A stretch of DNA of 64,000 nucleotides from Kitasatospora sp. SolWspMP-SS2h (GCF_003259315.1 NZ_QLLT01000016.1:131562-195561); one strand, 5' to 3'. Positions 39,868 to 48,539 are shown, counted from the stretch's first letter. The notes: a model not told the origin generated them from the letters alone. Numbers and translations: made by a program.

Positions 39868-39913
39868 AGTAGTTCAACGTTCAACCTTGCGAGTGGTTGA
39901 TGATTGAACTACT
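39868..39913. promoter_or_regulatory. Long inverted repeat upstream of pirin gene
   Basis: AGTAGTTCAA (39868-39877) and TTGAACTACT (39904-39913) are perfect 10-base arms. Inside them TCAACC (39881-39886) pairs with GGTTGA (39895-39900), giving 16 matched positions over 46 bases in an AT-rich patch. The right arm ends 41 bases before the pirin start. The TTGAA/TTCAA halves resemble MarR-family operators. Confidence 0.75.
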
Positions 39914-39953
39914 GTGGTGGACGTAGGCCACAGACCCGCCTAAGGAGGCCGAC

Positions 39954-40913
39954 ATGCCCGCCGTGACCGTCGAGAACCCGCTGACCCTGCCGCGCGTCAC
40001 CAGCCCCGACCCGGCGCACAGCACCGCCCGGCCGGTCCTCACCGTGGCCACCGCCCCCGAGGGCTACGAGGGCGAGGGCTTCCCCGTCCGCCGGGCCTTC
40101 GCCAAGATCAACACCAAGTTCCTCGACCCGTTCATCATGATGGACCAGATGGGCGAGGTCGACTACGAGGCCGGCGAGCCCAAGGGCACCCCCTGGCACC
40201 CGCACCGCGGCTTCGAGACGGTCACCTACATCATCGACGGCACCTTCATCCACCGGGACTCGCACGGCGGCGGCGGCGTCATCACCGACGGCGACACCCA
40301 GTGGATGACGGCCGGCTCCGGCCTGCTGCACATCGAGACCCCGCCCGAGTCGCTGGTGATGTCCGGCGGCCTCTTCCACGGCCTCCAGCTCTGGGTCAAC
40401 CTGCCCGCCTCGGACAAGATGATCACCCCGAAGTACCAGGACATCCGCGGCGGCAGCGTCAAGCTGCTCACCTCCGAGGACGGCGGCGCGCTGATCCGCG
40501 TCATCGCCGGCGAGGTCGACGGCCACCGGGGCCCCGGCGCCACCCACACCCCCATCACCATGACCCACGTCTCGCTCACCCCCGGCGCCCAGCTCGCCCT
40601 GCCCTGGCGCGCCGACTTCAACGCCCTCGCCTACGGCCTGGCCGGCAGCGGCTCCGCCGGCCAGGAGCGGCGGCCCTTCCGCACCGGCCAGGCCGTCGTC
40701 TTCGGCGACGGCGACAGCCTGACCGTCCGCGCCGACGAGAAGCAGGACTCCCGCTCGGCCACCTTCGAGTTCGTCCTGCTCGGCGGCCTCCCCATCCGCG
40801 AGCCCGTCGCCTGGTACGGCCCGTTCGTGATGAACAGCCACCGCGAGCTCCAGCAGGCCATGGAGGACTTCCAGGCCGGCCGCCTCGGCACCGTCCCGGC
40901 CGACGCCAACTGA
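39954..40913 (+). CDS. Pirin family protein
   Basis: The 319-residue protein is a two-cupin pirin. The N-terminal cupin contains PHRGFETVTYIIDGTFIHRDSHGGGGVITDG and WMTAGSGLLHIE, which supply the iron-binding His/Glu set; the second cupin is more divergent. Some bacterial pirins act as quercetinases, and a streptomycete pirin modulates fatty-acid beta-oxidation through interaction with an acyl-CoA dehydrogenase. That makes the FadE5-like gene 0.9 kb away worth noting. It is probably inducible through the long inverted repeat upstream. Confidence 0.93.
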   Translation: MPAVTVENPLTLPRVTSPDPAHSTARPVLTVATAPEGYEGEGFPVRRAFAKINTKFLDPFIMMDQMGEVDYEAGEPKGTPWHPHRGFETVTYIIDGTFIHRDSHGGGGVITDGDTQWMTAGSGLLHIETPPESLVMSGGLFHGLQLWVNLPASDKMITPKYQDIRGGSVKLLTSEDGGALIRVIAGEVDGHRGPGATHTPITMTHVSLTPGAQLALPWRADFNALAYGLAGSGSAGQERRPFRTGQAVVFGDGDSLTVRADEKQDSRSATFEFVLLGGLPIREPVAWYGPFVMNSHRELQQAMEDFQAGRLGTVPADAN

Positions 40914-40927
40914 CCGGTCGCCGGCAC

Positions 40928-40970
40928 GACGCCCGCGCGAACCCTCTCCGGAGCGGTTCGCGCGGGCGTC
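40928..40970 (+). terminator. Terminator after pirin gene
   Basis: GACGCCCGCGCGAACC (40928-40943) pairs perfectly with 40955-40970 around an 11-base loop. Confidence 0.88.
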
Positions 40971-41102
40971 TCCCGTTCCGGACCGAACGGGCCCTGGACG
41001 GCTTCCGTTCGGTCACAGCTCCGCCGAACACGGCCGGAGGAGCGGTGCGGGACGCGATGATGTTCACGTCTCGTCCACATCTGCTCATCCGAGGAACGCG
41101 CC

Positions 41103-41675
41103 GTGAATCCGTACCAGACCCCCTCGCCCCGATCCGGCCGACGGACGGCAGGAAACCGGTGGGTGCGGATCGCCCTGCTGGTCTTCCTGCCGCCGGTGGC
41201 CGCCGTGATGGTGTGGCGGTCGCGCCGGGTGCACCTCGCGGCCAAGGCGCTCCTGACGGTGTGGTGCCTGTTCATGACCCTGTTCTGGTTCGCGGTCATC
41301 GTCGGCCCGGAGAAGAAGGGCAACGTCCCCGCGCCCGCGGCCACTACCGCCTCGCCCAGCCCCGACGACAGCCCCACGCCGGAGGCCGCCACCAGCGCGC
41401 CCGAGCCGACGCCGACACCCGCGTCGACCCCCACCCCGACACCGGAGGTCCCGACGCCCGAGGTCCAGGTGCCGACGCCGACCCTGCCGCCCGCCGTGAC
41501 GCCCGAGGCGTCGGAGCCCACCCCTGGGCCGGAGCACACCACCGAGCAGGCGTCGGCGTACTACAAGAACTGCACGGAGGCGAAGGCCGCCGGCGCCGCG
41601 CCGCTGCACCGCGGGGAGCCCGGCTACCGTTCCGCGCTCGACCGGGACGGCGACGGAATCGCCTGCGAGAAGTAG
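41103..41675 (+). CDS. Membrane-anchored excalibur-domain protein
   Basis: The 190-residue protein has a short basic N-terminus and two close membrane helices (VRIALLVFLPPVAAVMVW and LLTVWCLFMTLFWFAVIV). A Thr/Pro-rich extracellular linker (~residues 78-145) leads to a C-terminal excalibur calcium-binding domain YYKNCTEAKAAGAAPLHRG ending DRDGDGIACEK. The paired cysteines and the DxDxDG loop are intact. It probably projects the domain into the cell wall; no enzymatic part is present. The GTG start follows AGGAAC-type sequence. Confidence 0.9.
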   Translation: MNPYQTPSPRSGRRTAGNRWVRIALLVFLPPVAAVMVWRSRRVHLAAKALLTVWCLFMTLFWFAVIVGPEKKGNVPAPAATTASPSPDDSPTPEAATSAPEPTPTPASTPTPTPEVPTPEVQVPTPTLPPAVTPEASEPTPGPEHTTEQASAYYKNCTEAKAAGAAPLHRGEPGYRSALDRDGDGIACEK

Positions 41676-41759
41676 CCGCGGGGAACCCCTCCGGGTGCGG
41701 AGCGCGTCCGGAGGGGTGGTGCGCGGGGCGTCCGCGCGGGTGCGGGGAGGGTGGCGGGC

Positions 41760-42419
41760 ATGGCCGGGGACGACTACCTCAGCGGGACGATCCGGGCGTA
41801 CGACCGGGACCCGGAGCGCTACGAGCGGGCCACCGCCGGGATGCTGCCGGACGCCGAACTCGACGCGTTCGTCCGGCTGTTGCCCGACCCGGCCGGGCGG
41901 GTGCTGGACGTCGGCTGCGCCTTCGGACGGGACACCGGGCTGCTCGCCGCCCGGGGGCTGCGGGCGCGGGGCGTCGACCTGTCGCCCGCGTTCGTGGCCC
42001 GGGCCGCGGCGCGCCACCCGGAGCTCGACTTCCGGGTCATGGACGCCCGGCGGCTGGCCTTCCCGGACGGGCACTTCGCGGGCGTCTGGTGCCAGGCCAC
42101 GCTGCTGCACCTCAAGGACCACGACGTCGGCGCGGCGCTGGCCGGGTTCCGCCGCGTGCTGGCCCCCGGCGGGGCGCTGTTCGCCAGCTTCAAGGAGGGC
42201 GAGGGCGAGGAGGAGGTCGTCGAGCGCTTCAGCAGCGACGCGTCCCGCTTCTACCGCTACCAGTCCGCGGCCCGCGTCACCGCGCTGCTGGAAGCCGCCG
42301 GCTTCCGGGTGGTCGCCGTCGAACGGTCCCACGAGGCCGAGCGGTACGGCCCCGGCCACCGCGACCTGACCTGGCTGCACGCCTTCGCCACCGCCCCCGT
42401 CCGGGACGGGGGTCCGTAG
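41760..42419 (+). CDS. Class I SAM-dependent methyltransferase
   Basis: The 219-residue protein has the Rossmann methyltransferase motifs: I at RVLDVGCAFGRDTGLLA, II at ARGVDLSPAF, the acidic FRVMDARRLAFPDGHFAGVWCQATLLHL (motif IV region) and FRRVLAPGGALFASFKEG. It resembles small-molecule methyltransferases of the UbiE/tellurite-resistance type; the substrate is unknown. ATG 41760 is preferred because GGGGAGG at 41744-41750 is at the right distance. GTG 41751 directly abuts it. Confidence 0.9.
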   Translation: MAGDDYLSGTIRAYDRDPERYERATAGMLPDAELDAFVRLLPDPAGRVLDVGCAFGRDTGLLAARGLRARGVDLSPAFVARAAARHPELDFRVMDARRLAFPDGHFAGVWCQATLLHLKDHDVGAALAGFRRVLAPGGALFASFKEGEGEEEVVERFSSDASRFYRYQSAARVTALLEAAGFRVVAVERSHEAERYGPGHRDLTWLHAFATAPVRDGGP

Positions 42420-42457
42420 GGTGGGGGTGACGTTGACCGCAGGACCGGGAGGACGGC

Positions 42458-43006
42458 ATGGCGACGATTCACCGCACCACCTTGGAGCCGGGCAAGTTGG
42501 AGCTGCTGGCGAAGTGGCTGCCGGAGCAGGAGTGGTTCCGTCCGGGGGGCGGGGAGCTGGTGCGGGCCGGGGGGTTCCGGCTGGACGATCCGGCGGGGGC
42601 GGTGGGGATCGAGCTGATGGTGGTGGCGGACGGCCGGGACGCCTACCTGGTGCCGATGGCGTACCGGGGCGCGCCGCTGGAGGGGGCGCCGGCCGGGGCG
42701 CTGATCGGGGTCTCGGAGCACGGGGTGCTGGGGACGCGCTGGTTCTACGACGGGGCTCAGGACCCGGTGGTGCGCGAGGAGTTGGCCCGGCTGCTGCGCG
42801 GTGAGGCTGTGCCGCAGATGCAGGGCGAGAGCGACGCGGTGGACGGCAGCGTGGCGGTGGCGCCGGTGGCGGGCTGGGCCGTGCCGGTGGTGCGCCGGGT
42901 GCTGGAGCCGGCCGGGGGGCCGGTGGCGGGCCAGGTGGTGGCGGGGTACACCGCGCCGGACGGGTCGGCGCTGCGGGCGGTGTTCGTGGCGGACGGGCGG
43001 TCCTGA
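42458..43006 (+). CDS. Maltokinase N-terminal cap-like protein
   Basis: The 182-residue protein resembles the N-terminal cap domain of actinobacterial maltokinases (TTLEPGKLELLAKWLPEQEWF, AVGIELMVVADGRDAYLVPMAYRGAPLEGA, LIGVSEHGVLGTRWFYDGAQDPV) without the kinase domain. Stand-alone caps occur in streptomycetes; their role is unknown, possibly binding a phosphosugar or a partner kinase. It ends 8 bases from the convergent PP2C-like gene. Confidence 0.85.
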   Translation: MATIHRTTLEPGKLELLAKWLPEQEWFRPGGGELVRAGGFRLDDPAGAVGIELMVVADGRDAYLVPMAYRGAPLEGAPAGALIGVSEHGVLGTRWFYDGAQDPVVREELARLLRGEAVPQMQGESDAVDGSVAVAPVAGWAVPVVRRVLEPAGGPVAGQVVAGYTAPDGSALRAVFVADGRS

Positions 43007-43013
43007 CGGTGGT

Positions 43014-43835
43014 TCAGAGCGCGGCGTAGAGCGCGGCGGCGTCGTCGTGGGCCTTGCTGCGGGGCCAGCGCAGGCAGGCGGCGTCGGAGCGTTCGGCGGC
43101 CCGGACCTGGGCGATCAGCTCGGCCGGGCCGTCCTGGGCGAGCAGCCGGAGCGCGTCGGCCCAACTGCCCAGTTCCAGGCGGTCGGTGTAGCGGGCGGCG
43201 CCGTCCGAGAGGGCGGCCACGCCGTGCAGGTCGGCGCGGGCGACGGCGCCGGTCTCGGCGTGCGCGGCGGCGTGCGGGGTGGCGGCGGCGATCCACGGGC
43301 CGCGGCCGGTGTTGCGGGCGGCCCGGACGGCGACCGCGTACCGCAGGTAGAGCGCGGCGCGTTCGGCGGTGCCCGGGACGGTGGACCAGATCTGCCGGCG
43401 CAGCGCCTCGCCGTCGGGGAAGCGCTGGTTGTCGCCGATCACCCGGGGCGGGCCGTCCTTGAGGTGCAGCACCAGCAGGGAGTCGCCGAGCGCCAGGTAC
43501 TCCAGGGTGTCGCCGCGCAGCCGGGCGGCGACCACCATGGCGGCGGGGGTGGCCGGGTCGGTCAGGTCGCAGGTGTCGTCGTGCAGGGCTGCGGTCCCGG
43601 CGATCGCGTCGGCCAGGCAGTCGGCCATCGGGCGGTCGGTCCGGTCGGTGAGCCCGGTCAGCAGGTGGACGCCGAGGCGGCGCACGTACCAGGCGATGCC
43701 GTGGGTGCAGCCGGACCGCAGGGTGGCCGGGGCGCTGGAGCCGTCCAGCAGGACCAGGGCCTCCGGGGTGGCGGCCGCGAAGTCCTCGTTGGCCCGGTCG
43801 GGGCGGCGCGCGTCGACTGCCAGCTCTACCCGCAT
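43014..43835 (-). CDS. Protein phosphatase 2C-like protein
   Basis: The 273-residue protein shows the PP2C outline. DARRPDRANEDFAA carries the first metal-binding acidic motif, ALVLLDGSSAP corresponds to the DG motif, and LEYLALGDSLLVLH matches the central GDS motif. HGVAALSDGAARYTD matches the SDG motif and KAHDDAAALY the final DD. It may dephosphorylate Ser/Thr phosphoproteins. ATG 43835 is chosen over an upstream ATG at 43931 because the family similarity begins there and GGTGGG precedes it. Confidence 0.8.
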   Translation of the reverse strand: MRVELAVDARRPDRANEDFAAATPEALVLLDGSSAPATLRSGCTHGIAWYVRRLGVHLLTGLTDRTDRPMADCLADAIAGTAALHDDTCDLTDPATPAAMVVAARLRGDTLEYLALGDSLLVLHLKDGPPRVIGDNQRFPDGEALRRQIWSTVPGTAERAALYLRYAVAVRAARNTGRGPWIAAATPHAAAHAETGAVARADLHGVAALSDGAARYTDRLELGSWADALRLLAQDGPAELIAQVRAAERSDAACLRWPRSKAHDDAAALYAAL

Positions 43836-43977
43836 GCCCACCAGTCTGCGGCCGGGGCCCGGCCTCGAACAGGGGACGGCCGTGATCGCTCCGCGGAATG
43901 ATTCGGACATAATGGTACGAAAGTGTGCCAATCAGTCGCAGTGTCCCGGCCTCCGGCCCCGGCAACAGGAGCACCCC

Positions 43978-44109
43978 ATGGTCTGGCAGTTCTTCGTCCT
44001 GGTGATCGCCTCGATCGGCTTCCCGGTCCTCACCCTGCTGTTCATGATGGGCGGCCTGGAGTACCGCGAGGACCGCCGGTCCGGGCACGGCGCGGCGCGC
44101 CAGGGCTGA
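43978..44109 (+). CDS. Small single-helix membrane protein
   Basis: This 43-residue gene starts at ATG 43978 after CAGGAGC. It encodes one hydrophobic helix (WQFFVLVIASIGFPVLTLLFMMGG) followed by a charged tail EYREDRRSGHGAARQG. It has no recognised family. The good ribosome site and clear helix support it as real. Confidence 0.65.
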   Translation: MVWQFFVLVIASIGFPVLTLLFMMGGLEYREDRRSGHGAARQG

Positions 44110-44197
44110 CGGACACCGATATCGGCTGACAGCACCCCCCGTCGGCATGGCAGGGTGGGCACTCAGCACACCCGTCTTCCGCCCAGGAGGTCCCCCC

Positions 44198-44422
44198 ATG
44201 AGCAGCGACACCGCCCCGGCCGCCGAGCCCTCGCCGGACGCCACCGCCGGTGCCGAGGCCGCCGCCCCGGACGACCAGAAGGCCAAGTTCCTGGCCGCGC
44301 TCCAGCGCAAGGGCAACGAGAACCGGAACGCCGCCGGCGGCCCCGGCGGCGACTCGAAGATCCACGGCACCCACGGCGCGGCCGGCGGCAAGCGCACCTT
44401 CCGCCGCAAGAGCGGCGGCTGA
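44198..44422 (+). CDS. DUF5302 family protein
   Basis: The 74-residue protein is polar and probably disordered, with the DUF5302 core DDQKAKFLAALQRKGNENR and end GKRTFRRKSGG. The function is unknown. It has a strong CAGGAGG site seven bases before ATG 44198. Confidence 0.85.
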   Translation: MSSDTAPAAEPSPDATAGAEAAAPDDQKAKFLAALQRKGNENRNAAGGPGGDSKIHGTHGAAGGKRTFRRKSGG

Positions 44423-44441
44423 GCGGACCCCGCCCGGCCCC

Positions 44442-44484
44442 CGGACGGCCGGTCCAGCGCACGGAGCGCGGGGCCGGCCGTCCG
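44442..44484. terminator. Hairpin between DUF5302 and hydrolase genes
   Basis: CGGACGGCCGGTCC (44442-44455) pairs with 44471-44484 with one G-T pair. It lies between the convergent genes. Confidence 0.7.
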
Positions 44485-44497
44485 GCGTTCCCGACCG

Positions 44498-44519
44498 GGC
44501 CGCGGTCAGGCCGCGGTCA
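44498..44519 (-). repeat. 11-base tandem repeat over a stop codon
   Basis: GGCCGCGGTCA is repeated at 44498-44508 and 44509-44519. On the minus strand each copy gives a TGA; the second is the hydrolase stop and the other is in another frame. A third partial copy follows into the gene. Confidence 0.75.
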
Positions 44520-45431
44520 GGCCGCGGGCGCGGTCGGCGGGACCGGCAGCGGCGCCGACACCGGTGCCGGTAGCGGTGTCGGCAGCGGCTCGGCGAGGAA
44601 GGCCAGCGCGTTGTCGACCACCGTCGGCTCGGAGAGCACCCGGCGGTGCCCCAGGCCCCGGGTGGTGATCAGGCGCAGCTGCTCCTCGCCGTACGCCGCG
44701 CGCAGCAGGTGCGCCTGGCGGAGCGGGACGACCTCGTCGCCCTCGTCGTGCACCACCAGGATCGGCGCGCCGACCCGTTCGGGGCGGTGGGTGGCGTCGA
44801 AGCGCCGCCGGACGTCCCCGGCGTCCGGCAGCAGGACCTGTTCGACCCGCCGGGCGAGGTCCGCCCTGAGGCGGTCGTTCAGGCCCAGGCCGGCGGCGAA
44901 CCCCTCGACCAGGAAGCCGAATTCGGCGACCCCGGCGACGGCGACCAGGCGGCCGACCGGCACCCCCTCGGCCATCGCGAGGAAGGTGCAGCAGACCCCG
45001 AAGGAGTGCGCGACGGCGCCCTCGAACGGACCGTGCCGCTCGGCGAGCCGGCCGATCAGCTCGCGGTACTCCAGGATCGTGGTGGCCCGCCCCGCGGAGT
45101 CGCCGTGGCCGGGCGCGTCGAAGGCGACCGGGCTCATCCCGAGGTCGAGCAGGCCCCGCACGTACGGCGCGAACCGGGACGCCCGGGACTGCCAGCCGTG
45201 CACCAGCAGGACCGGCCGCCGGCCGTCGCCCCACCGGTAGGCGCGCACCCGCTTGCCGTTCACCGTCAGCTCCTCGGTGGTGGCGCGGTCGTGCAGTTCG
45301 CGCTCCGCCGTGCGCACCCGGCTGCGGCGGAGCGGGCGGCGGAAGAGCTCGTAGGCCACTCGGCCCGGCGGGGCGGTGGCGACCAGGGAGGTGGCGTTCA
45401 GCGCGGTGCGCAGGAGGGCGGTTGCTGCCAT
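44517..45431 (-). CDS. Alpha/beta hydrolase
   Basis: The 304-residue protein has an alpha/beta-hydrolase core. The oxyanion strand is LLVHGWQSRASRF, the nucleophile Ser sits in VAHSFGVCC (AHSFG rather than GHSxG), the acid is in VVHDEGDEVVP, and the His is in GLGHRRVL. It is likely an esterase or lipase-like enzyme with unknown substrate. A TetR-type operator sits 14 bases upstream of its start, and a TetR gene lies 115 bases upstream on the same strand. Confidence 0.9.
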   Translation of the reverse strand: MAATALLRTALNATSLVATAPPGRVAYELFRRPLRRSRVRTAERELHDRATTEELTVNGKRVRAYRWGDGRRPVLLVHGWQSRASRFAPYVRGLLDLGMSPVAFDAPGHGDSAGRATTILEYRELIGRLAERHGPFEGAVAHSFGVCCTFLAMAEGVPVGRLVAVAGVAEFGFLVEGFAAGLGLNDRLRADLARRVEQVLLPDAGDVRRRFDATHRPERVGAPILVVHDEGDEVVPLRQAHLLRAAYGEEQLRLITTRGLGHRRVLSEPTVVDNALAFLAEPLPTPLPAPVSAPLPVPPTAPAA

Positions 45432-45444
45432 GGGCGGGATATTA

Positions 45445-45460
45445 GCACGACCGTTCGTGC
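45445..45460. promoter_or_regulatory. TetR-type operator before the hydrolase
   Basis: GCACGA-CCGT-TCGTGC is a clean inverted repeat of the kind bound by TetR regulators. It lies just upstream of the hydrolase and downstream of the TetR gene that is its obvious candidate binder. Confidence 0.7.
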
Positions 45461-45546
45461 AGTTTCGTGGGTGAGCAGAAGCCCCGCGCCGGAACCGGAC
45501 GGGGCGGTCGCGCGGCGGGGCGAGCCGGGAGGGGCGGGCCCGCCGG

Positions 45547-46239
45547 TCAGGCCGGGGGAAGGCCGAGCAGGCGGCGGATCGTCCGCGCCGCCCGGTCGTA
45601 GCGGGACGGGTCGTCGTGCAGCACCGCGAGGCTGTTCGCGCTCTCCATCAGGGCGGTCAGCAGCAGGGCCAGCTCCGCCGGGTCGGTGCCCGCCGGCAGT
45701 TCGCCGGACGCGTCGGCCGCCCGGGCCAGGTCGGCGACCAGGCCCTCCCACTCCAGCGCCGACTCGGCCAGCGCGTCGCGCAGCGGGCCGGGCCGGGCGT
45801 CGAACTCGGCCGTCACCGCGTAGAAGAAGCAACCGCCCGCGAAGACCCGGCCGCGCGAGTAGTCCAGCCAGTGCTCGCACAGCGCCAGCAGCCGGGCCGC
45901 CCCCTCCGGGTGCTCCAGTGCCGGGGTGACCACCTGGTCGTAGAAGATCCGCCGGGCCGCCCGGACGGTGGCCAGCTGAAGCTCCTCCTTGGAGCCGAAG
46001 CCCGCGAACACGCCGCTCTTGCTCAGCCCCAGGTCCGCCGCCAGCCGCCCGATCGACAGCGCCTCCAGGCCCTCGACCGACGCGATCTGCACCGCCCGGC
46101 CGAGCACCGCCCGCCGGGTCTCGTTGCCGCGCTGGACCCGGCCGTCGGTGGAGCGGGCCTCCGGGGAGACCTCGAAGGGGACGGCCGCGGCCGGGGCGGT
46201 CGCGGCGGGGGCGGCCTTGGTGGAGGGGCTGGCGGCCAC
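45547..46239 (-). CDS. TetR/AcrR family regulator
   Basis: The 230-residue protein has an N-terminal Ala/Pro-rich extension. A TetR helix-turn-helix follows (TRRAVLGRAVQIASVEGLEALSIGRLAADLGLSKSGVFAGFGSKEELQ), then a TetR_C domain with HWLDYSRGRVFAGGCFFYAVTAEFDARPGPLRDAL. The GTG at 46239 follows GGAGGTG. It probably controls the alpha/beta hydrolase downstream through GCACGA/TCGTGC. The effector is unknown. Confidence 0.92.
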   Translation of the reverse strand: MAASPSTKAAPAATAPAAAVPFEVSPEARSTDGRVQRGNETRRAVLGRAVQIASVEGLEALSIGRLAADLGLSKSGVFAGFGSKEELQLATVRAARRIFYDQVVTPALEHPEGAARLLALCEHWLDYSRGRVFAGGCFFYAVTAEFDARPGPLRDALAESALEWEGLVADLARAADASGELPAGTDPAELALLLTALMESANSLAVLHDDPSRYDRAARTIRRLLGLPPA

Positions 46240-46297
46240 GGGAACACCTCCGGCGGGGCGGGTCGGGGACACCCGCCAGCGTACGCCGGGGCGGCCG

Positions 46298-46540
46298 TCA
46301 GCCGGTGTGCTCGCCCGGCAGGTACGGGGTCTCGCGCAGGAAGAGCGCCCCGCAGGTGTGGCAGTTGCGGTCGGGGTCGAGGGTCCAGCGGGCGGCGTCC
46401 TCGACGGGGGCGGTGGCGGCGAGCTCCTTGCCGCACAGGGAGACGAGGTCCGCACCGCGGACGATGTGCCAGCTGACCACGGAGTCCGTGGCACCGTCCG
46501 GACCGGTCTCGGCGCGCATCTGATGCATCATGATCACCAT
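46298..46540 (-). CDS. Small protein with CxxC zinc-ribbon-like motif
   Basis: The 80-residue product contains SLCGKEL and NCHTCGALF, giving C...C and CxxC pairs that could form a zinc ribbon. VVSWHIVRGADLVSLCGKEL resembles small streptomycete proteins of unknown function. ATG 46540 is used; an ATG at 46528 is possible. No strong ribosome site is visible, so the start is uncertain. Confidence 0.6.
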   Translation of the reverse strand: MVIMMHQMRAETGPDGATDSVVSWHIVRGADLVSLCGKELAATAPVEDAARWTLDPDRNCHTCGALFLRETPYLPGEHTG

Positions 46541-46638
46541 GGTCCGCCGCCCGGACCGCTCCGGCAATTCGTGATCCGGGCGGTACCGCGCCCGGGCCCC
46601 TCCCCCGTGCGCCCGGGCCCCTCCCCGGCGGGCGCGGC

Positions 46639-47037
46639 TCAGCCCCCGGCCGGGGGCTCCGGCAGCACCTCGCGGACCTCGACCGGCATGTTCATCGGCC
46701 GCCCGTCGTGCCCGGGCGCGGCGGAGACCAGGGCCGCGAGCTCGACCGCCCGCGCCTCGTCCGCGCAGTCGACGATCCACCAGCCGAACAGGAACTCCTT
46801 GCGGTCCGGGAACGGCCCGCCGGTGACGGCGGGCGCTCCGTCGGCGGCCCGCACGATCCGGGCGGTCTCCGGTGCCGCCAGGCCGCGGGCCTCGACCAGT
46901 TCGCCGGTGGCGGTCAGGTCGGCCACCGCCCGCCGCATGTACGCGACGTGCGCGGCGGCGGCCCCGGCGTCCCAGGTCGGGATCGGCGGGACGGGGGTGT
47001 CGTCCTGGCTGAAGTGCAGTTGCAGCATGTACGTCAC
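46639..47037 (-). CDS. YciI-family (YCII-related) protein
   Basis: The 132-residue protein has the ferredoxin-like YciI fold typical of actinobacterial members encoded near ECF sigma factors. It opens VTYMLQLHFSQDD, has AHVAYMRRAVADLTATGELVEARGL and TGGPFPDRKEFLFGWWIVDCADEARAVELAA, and ends PVEVREVL. The function is unknown. GTG 47037 follows GAGGAG. No sigma-factor gene is adjacent here. Confidence 0.9.
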   Translation of the reverse strand: MTYMLQLHFSQDDTPVPPIPTWDAGAAAAHVAYMRRAVADLTATGELVEARGLAAPETARIVRAADGAPAVTGGPFPDRKEFLFGWWIVDCADEARAVELAALVSAAPGHDGRPMNMPVEVREVLPEPPAGG

Positions 47038-47154
47038 GGCGGGGCTCCTCGGGGCGCGGCTGGTTCGTCGTCCTCCGTACCGGGGTCGGAGCCGGGGCGC
47101 CGCTCTCGACATCCCGGGTCCGCGACGTCCCGGCCCCGCCGTGCCCGCGGGGGC

Positions 47155-48393
47155 TCAGTCGGTGGCGCGCAGGGCCCGCCAGGCCGCCAGGGTGGCCAGC
47201 AGCAGGGCGGTGCCGGAGACGCAGAAGCCGACCCGGGCGCCGACGTGCTGGGCGACGAAGGTGACGGCGAGTCCGGTGAAGGGGAGGGTGCCGGTCATCG
47301 CGCTGCCCCACAGCGACATCACCCGGCCGCGCATCCCGGGGGCGGAGCGCAGCTGGGCCAGGGTGTTGGCGGTGGCGATGAACCAGATCGAGGTGAGGCC
47401 GACGGCGGCCATGCCGATCACCGCGACGAGGGCGTCGGGCGACAGCGCGGTGCCGAGGACGGCGACGGAGGTGGTCAGCGCCAGGGTGCGCACCCGGCGC
47501 GGGGTGGGTTCGGGCGCGGAGGCGGCGAGCAGCGCGCCGGGCAGGCCGCCGATCCCGAACGCGGCCATCAGCAGGCCGTACCCGCCGCCGCCCATCTGGA
47601 GGGAGCGGCTGACCAGCGGCGGGAGGGTGAGGTTCATCGCGAAGATCAGGCCGCTGGCGGCGGACATCGGCAGCAGGCCGCGGACGATCGGCGAGCGCCG
47701 GGCGTAGGCCAGCCCCTCGCGGGCGCTCGCCCGCGGGCCGCGGACGACCTCGCGGCGCGGGCCGCCGTCGCCGGGGCGGAGCTTGATCAGGGCGATCATC
47801 GGGGCGGCGTAGGCGAGGCCGTTGAAGGCGAAGCAGAACGCCGGGCCGTTGGTGGCGAGCAGCGCGCCGGCGATGCTGGGGCCGATCACCCGGGAGGCGT
47901 TGAGCGCGACCTCCCAGAGGCCGACCGCGCTGGCCACCGAGCCGGCCCCGACCAGGTCGACCACGAAGACCTGGCGGGCCGGGGAGTCGACGGTCGCGAT
48001 CAGGCCGGTGCAGGTGGCGAGCGCCAGCAGCACCCACAGGTGGACGCCGCCGACGGCGGTGACCAGGGCCAGGGTCAGGCCGACGGCCATCATCAGGCCC
48101 TGGGTGAGCAGCAGCAGGCGGCGCCGGTCGGAGCGGTCGACCAGGGCGCCGGCCCACGGGCCGAGGACCAGTGTCGGGCCCCAGGTGCAGGCCGTCAGGA
48201 CGGTCAACCAGACGGCGTTGTGGGTGAGTTCGAAGATCAGCCAGGACAGTGCGACGCCCTGCGCGAGGGTGCCGGACGCGGACGTCAGCTGGCCGTAGAA
48301 CCAGATGCGGAAGTCCCGCCCCTGGAGGGCCTGACCCATCCGGGACAGCGCGCGACGAGGTGCGGAGCGCGGCTCCGCGGCAGTGGTGGTCAT
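47155..48393 (-). CDS. MFS transporter (enterobactin-exporter-like)
   Basis: The 412-residue protein has 12 predicted helices and resembles the MFS group that includes EntS. It has FRIWFYGQLTSASGTLAQGVALSWLIFEL, GALVDRSDRRRLLLLTQ (the loop 2-3 motif) and DSPARQVFVVDLVG. It is a probable drug or siderophore exporter driven by protons. ATG 48393 begins MTTTAAEPRS. A second regulator is not adjacent; the YciI gene lies 117 bases downstream. Confidence 0.92.
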   Translation of the reverse strand: MTTTAAEPRSAPRRALSRMGQALQGRDFRIWFYGQLTSASGTLAQGVALSWLIFELTHNAVWLTVLTACTWGPTLVLGPWAGALVDRSDRRRLLLLTQGLMMAVGLTLALVTAVGGVHLWVLLALATCTGLIATVDSPARQVFVVDLVGAGSVASAVGLWEVALNASRVIGPSIAGALLATNGPAFCFAFNGLAYAAPMIALIKLRPGDGGPRREVVRGPRASAREGLAYARRSPIVRGLLPMSAASGLIFAMNLTLPPLVSRSLQMGGGGYGLLMAAFGIGGLPGALLAASAPEPTPRRVRTLALTTSVAVLGTALSPDALVAVIGMAAVGLTSIWFIATANTLAQLRSAPGMRGRVMSLWGSAMTGTLPFTGLAVTFVAQHVGARVGFCVSGTALLLATLAAWRALRATD

Positions 48394-48539
48394 GGTCCCT
48401 CCGGTGGCCGGTCTAGACCTTAACCGGAGTTCCGGGGCGCTCGGCCGGCGGTTTCGGACCGTGGGACGGGGCCCGCGTCGGCCGGACGGGGCCGCAGCGG
48501 CGGCTGGGCGCGGCGGGACGGGGCGGGCCGGACGGGCCC

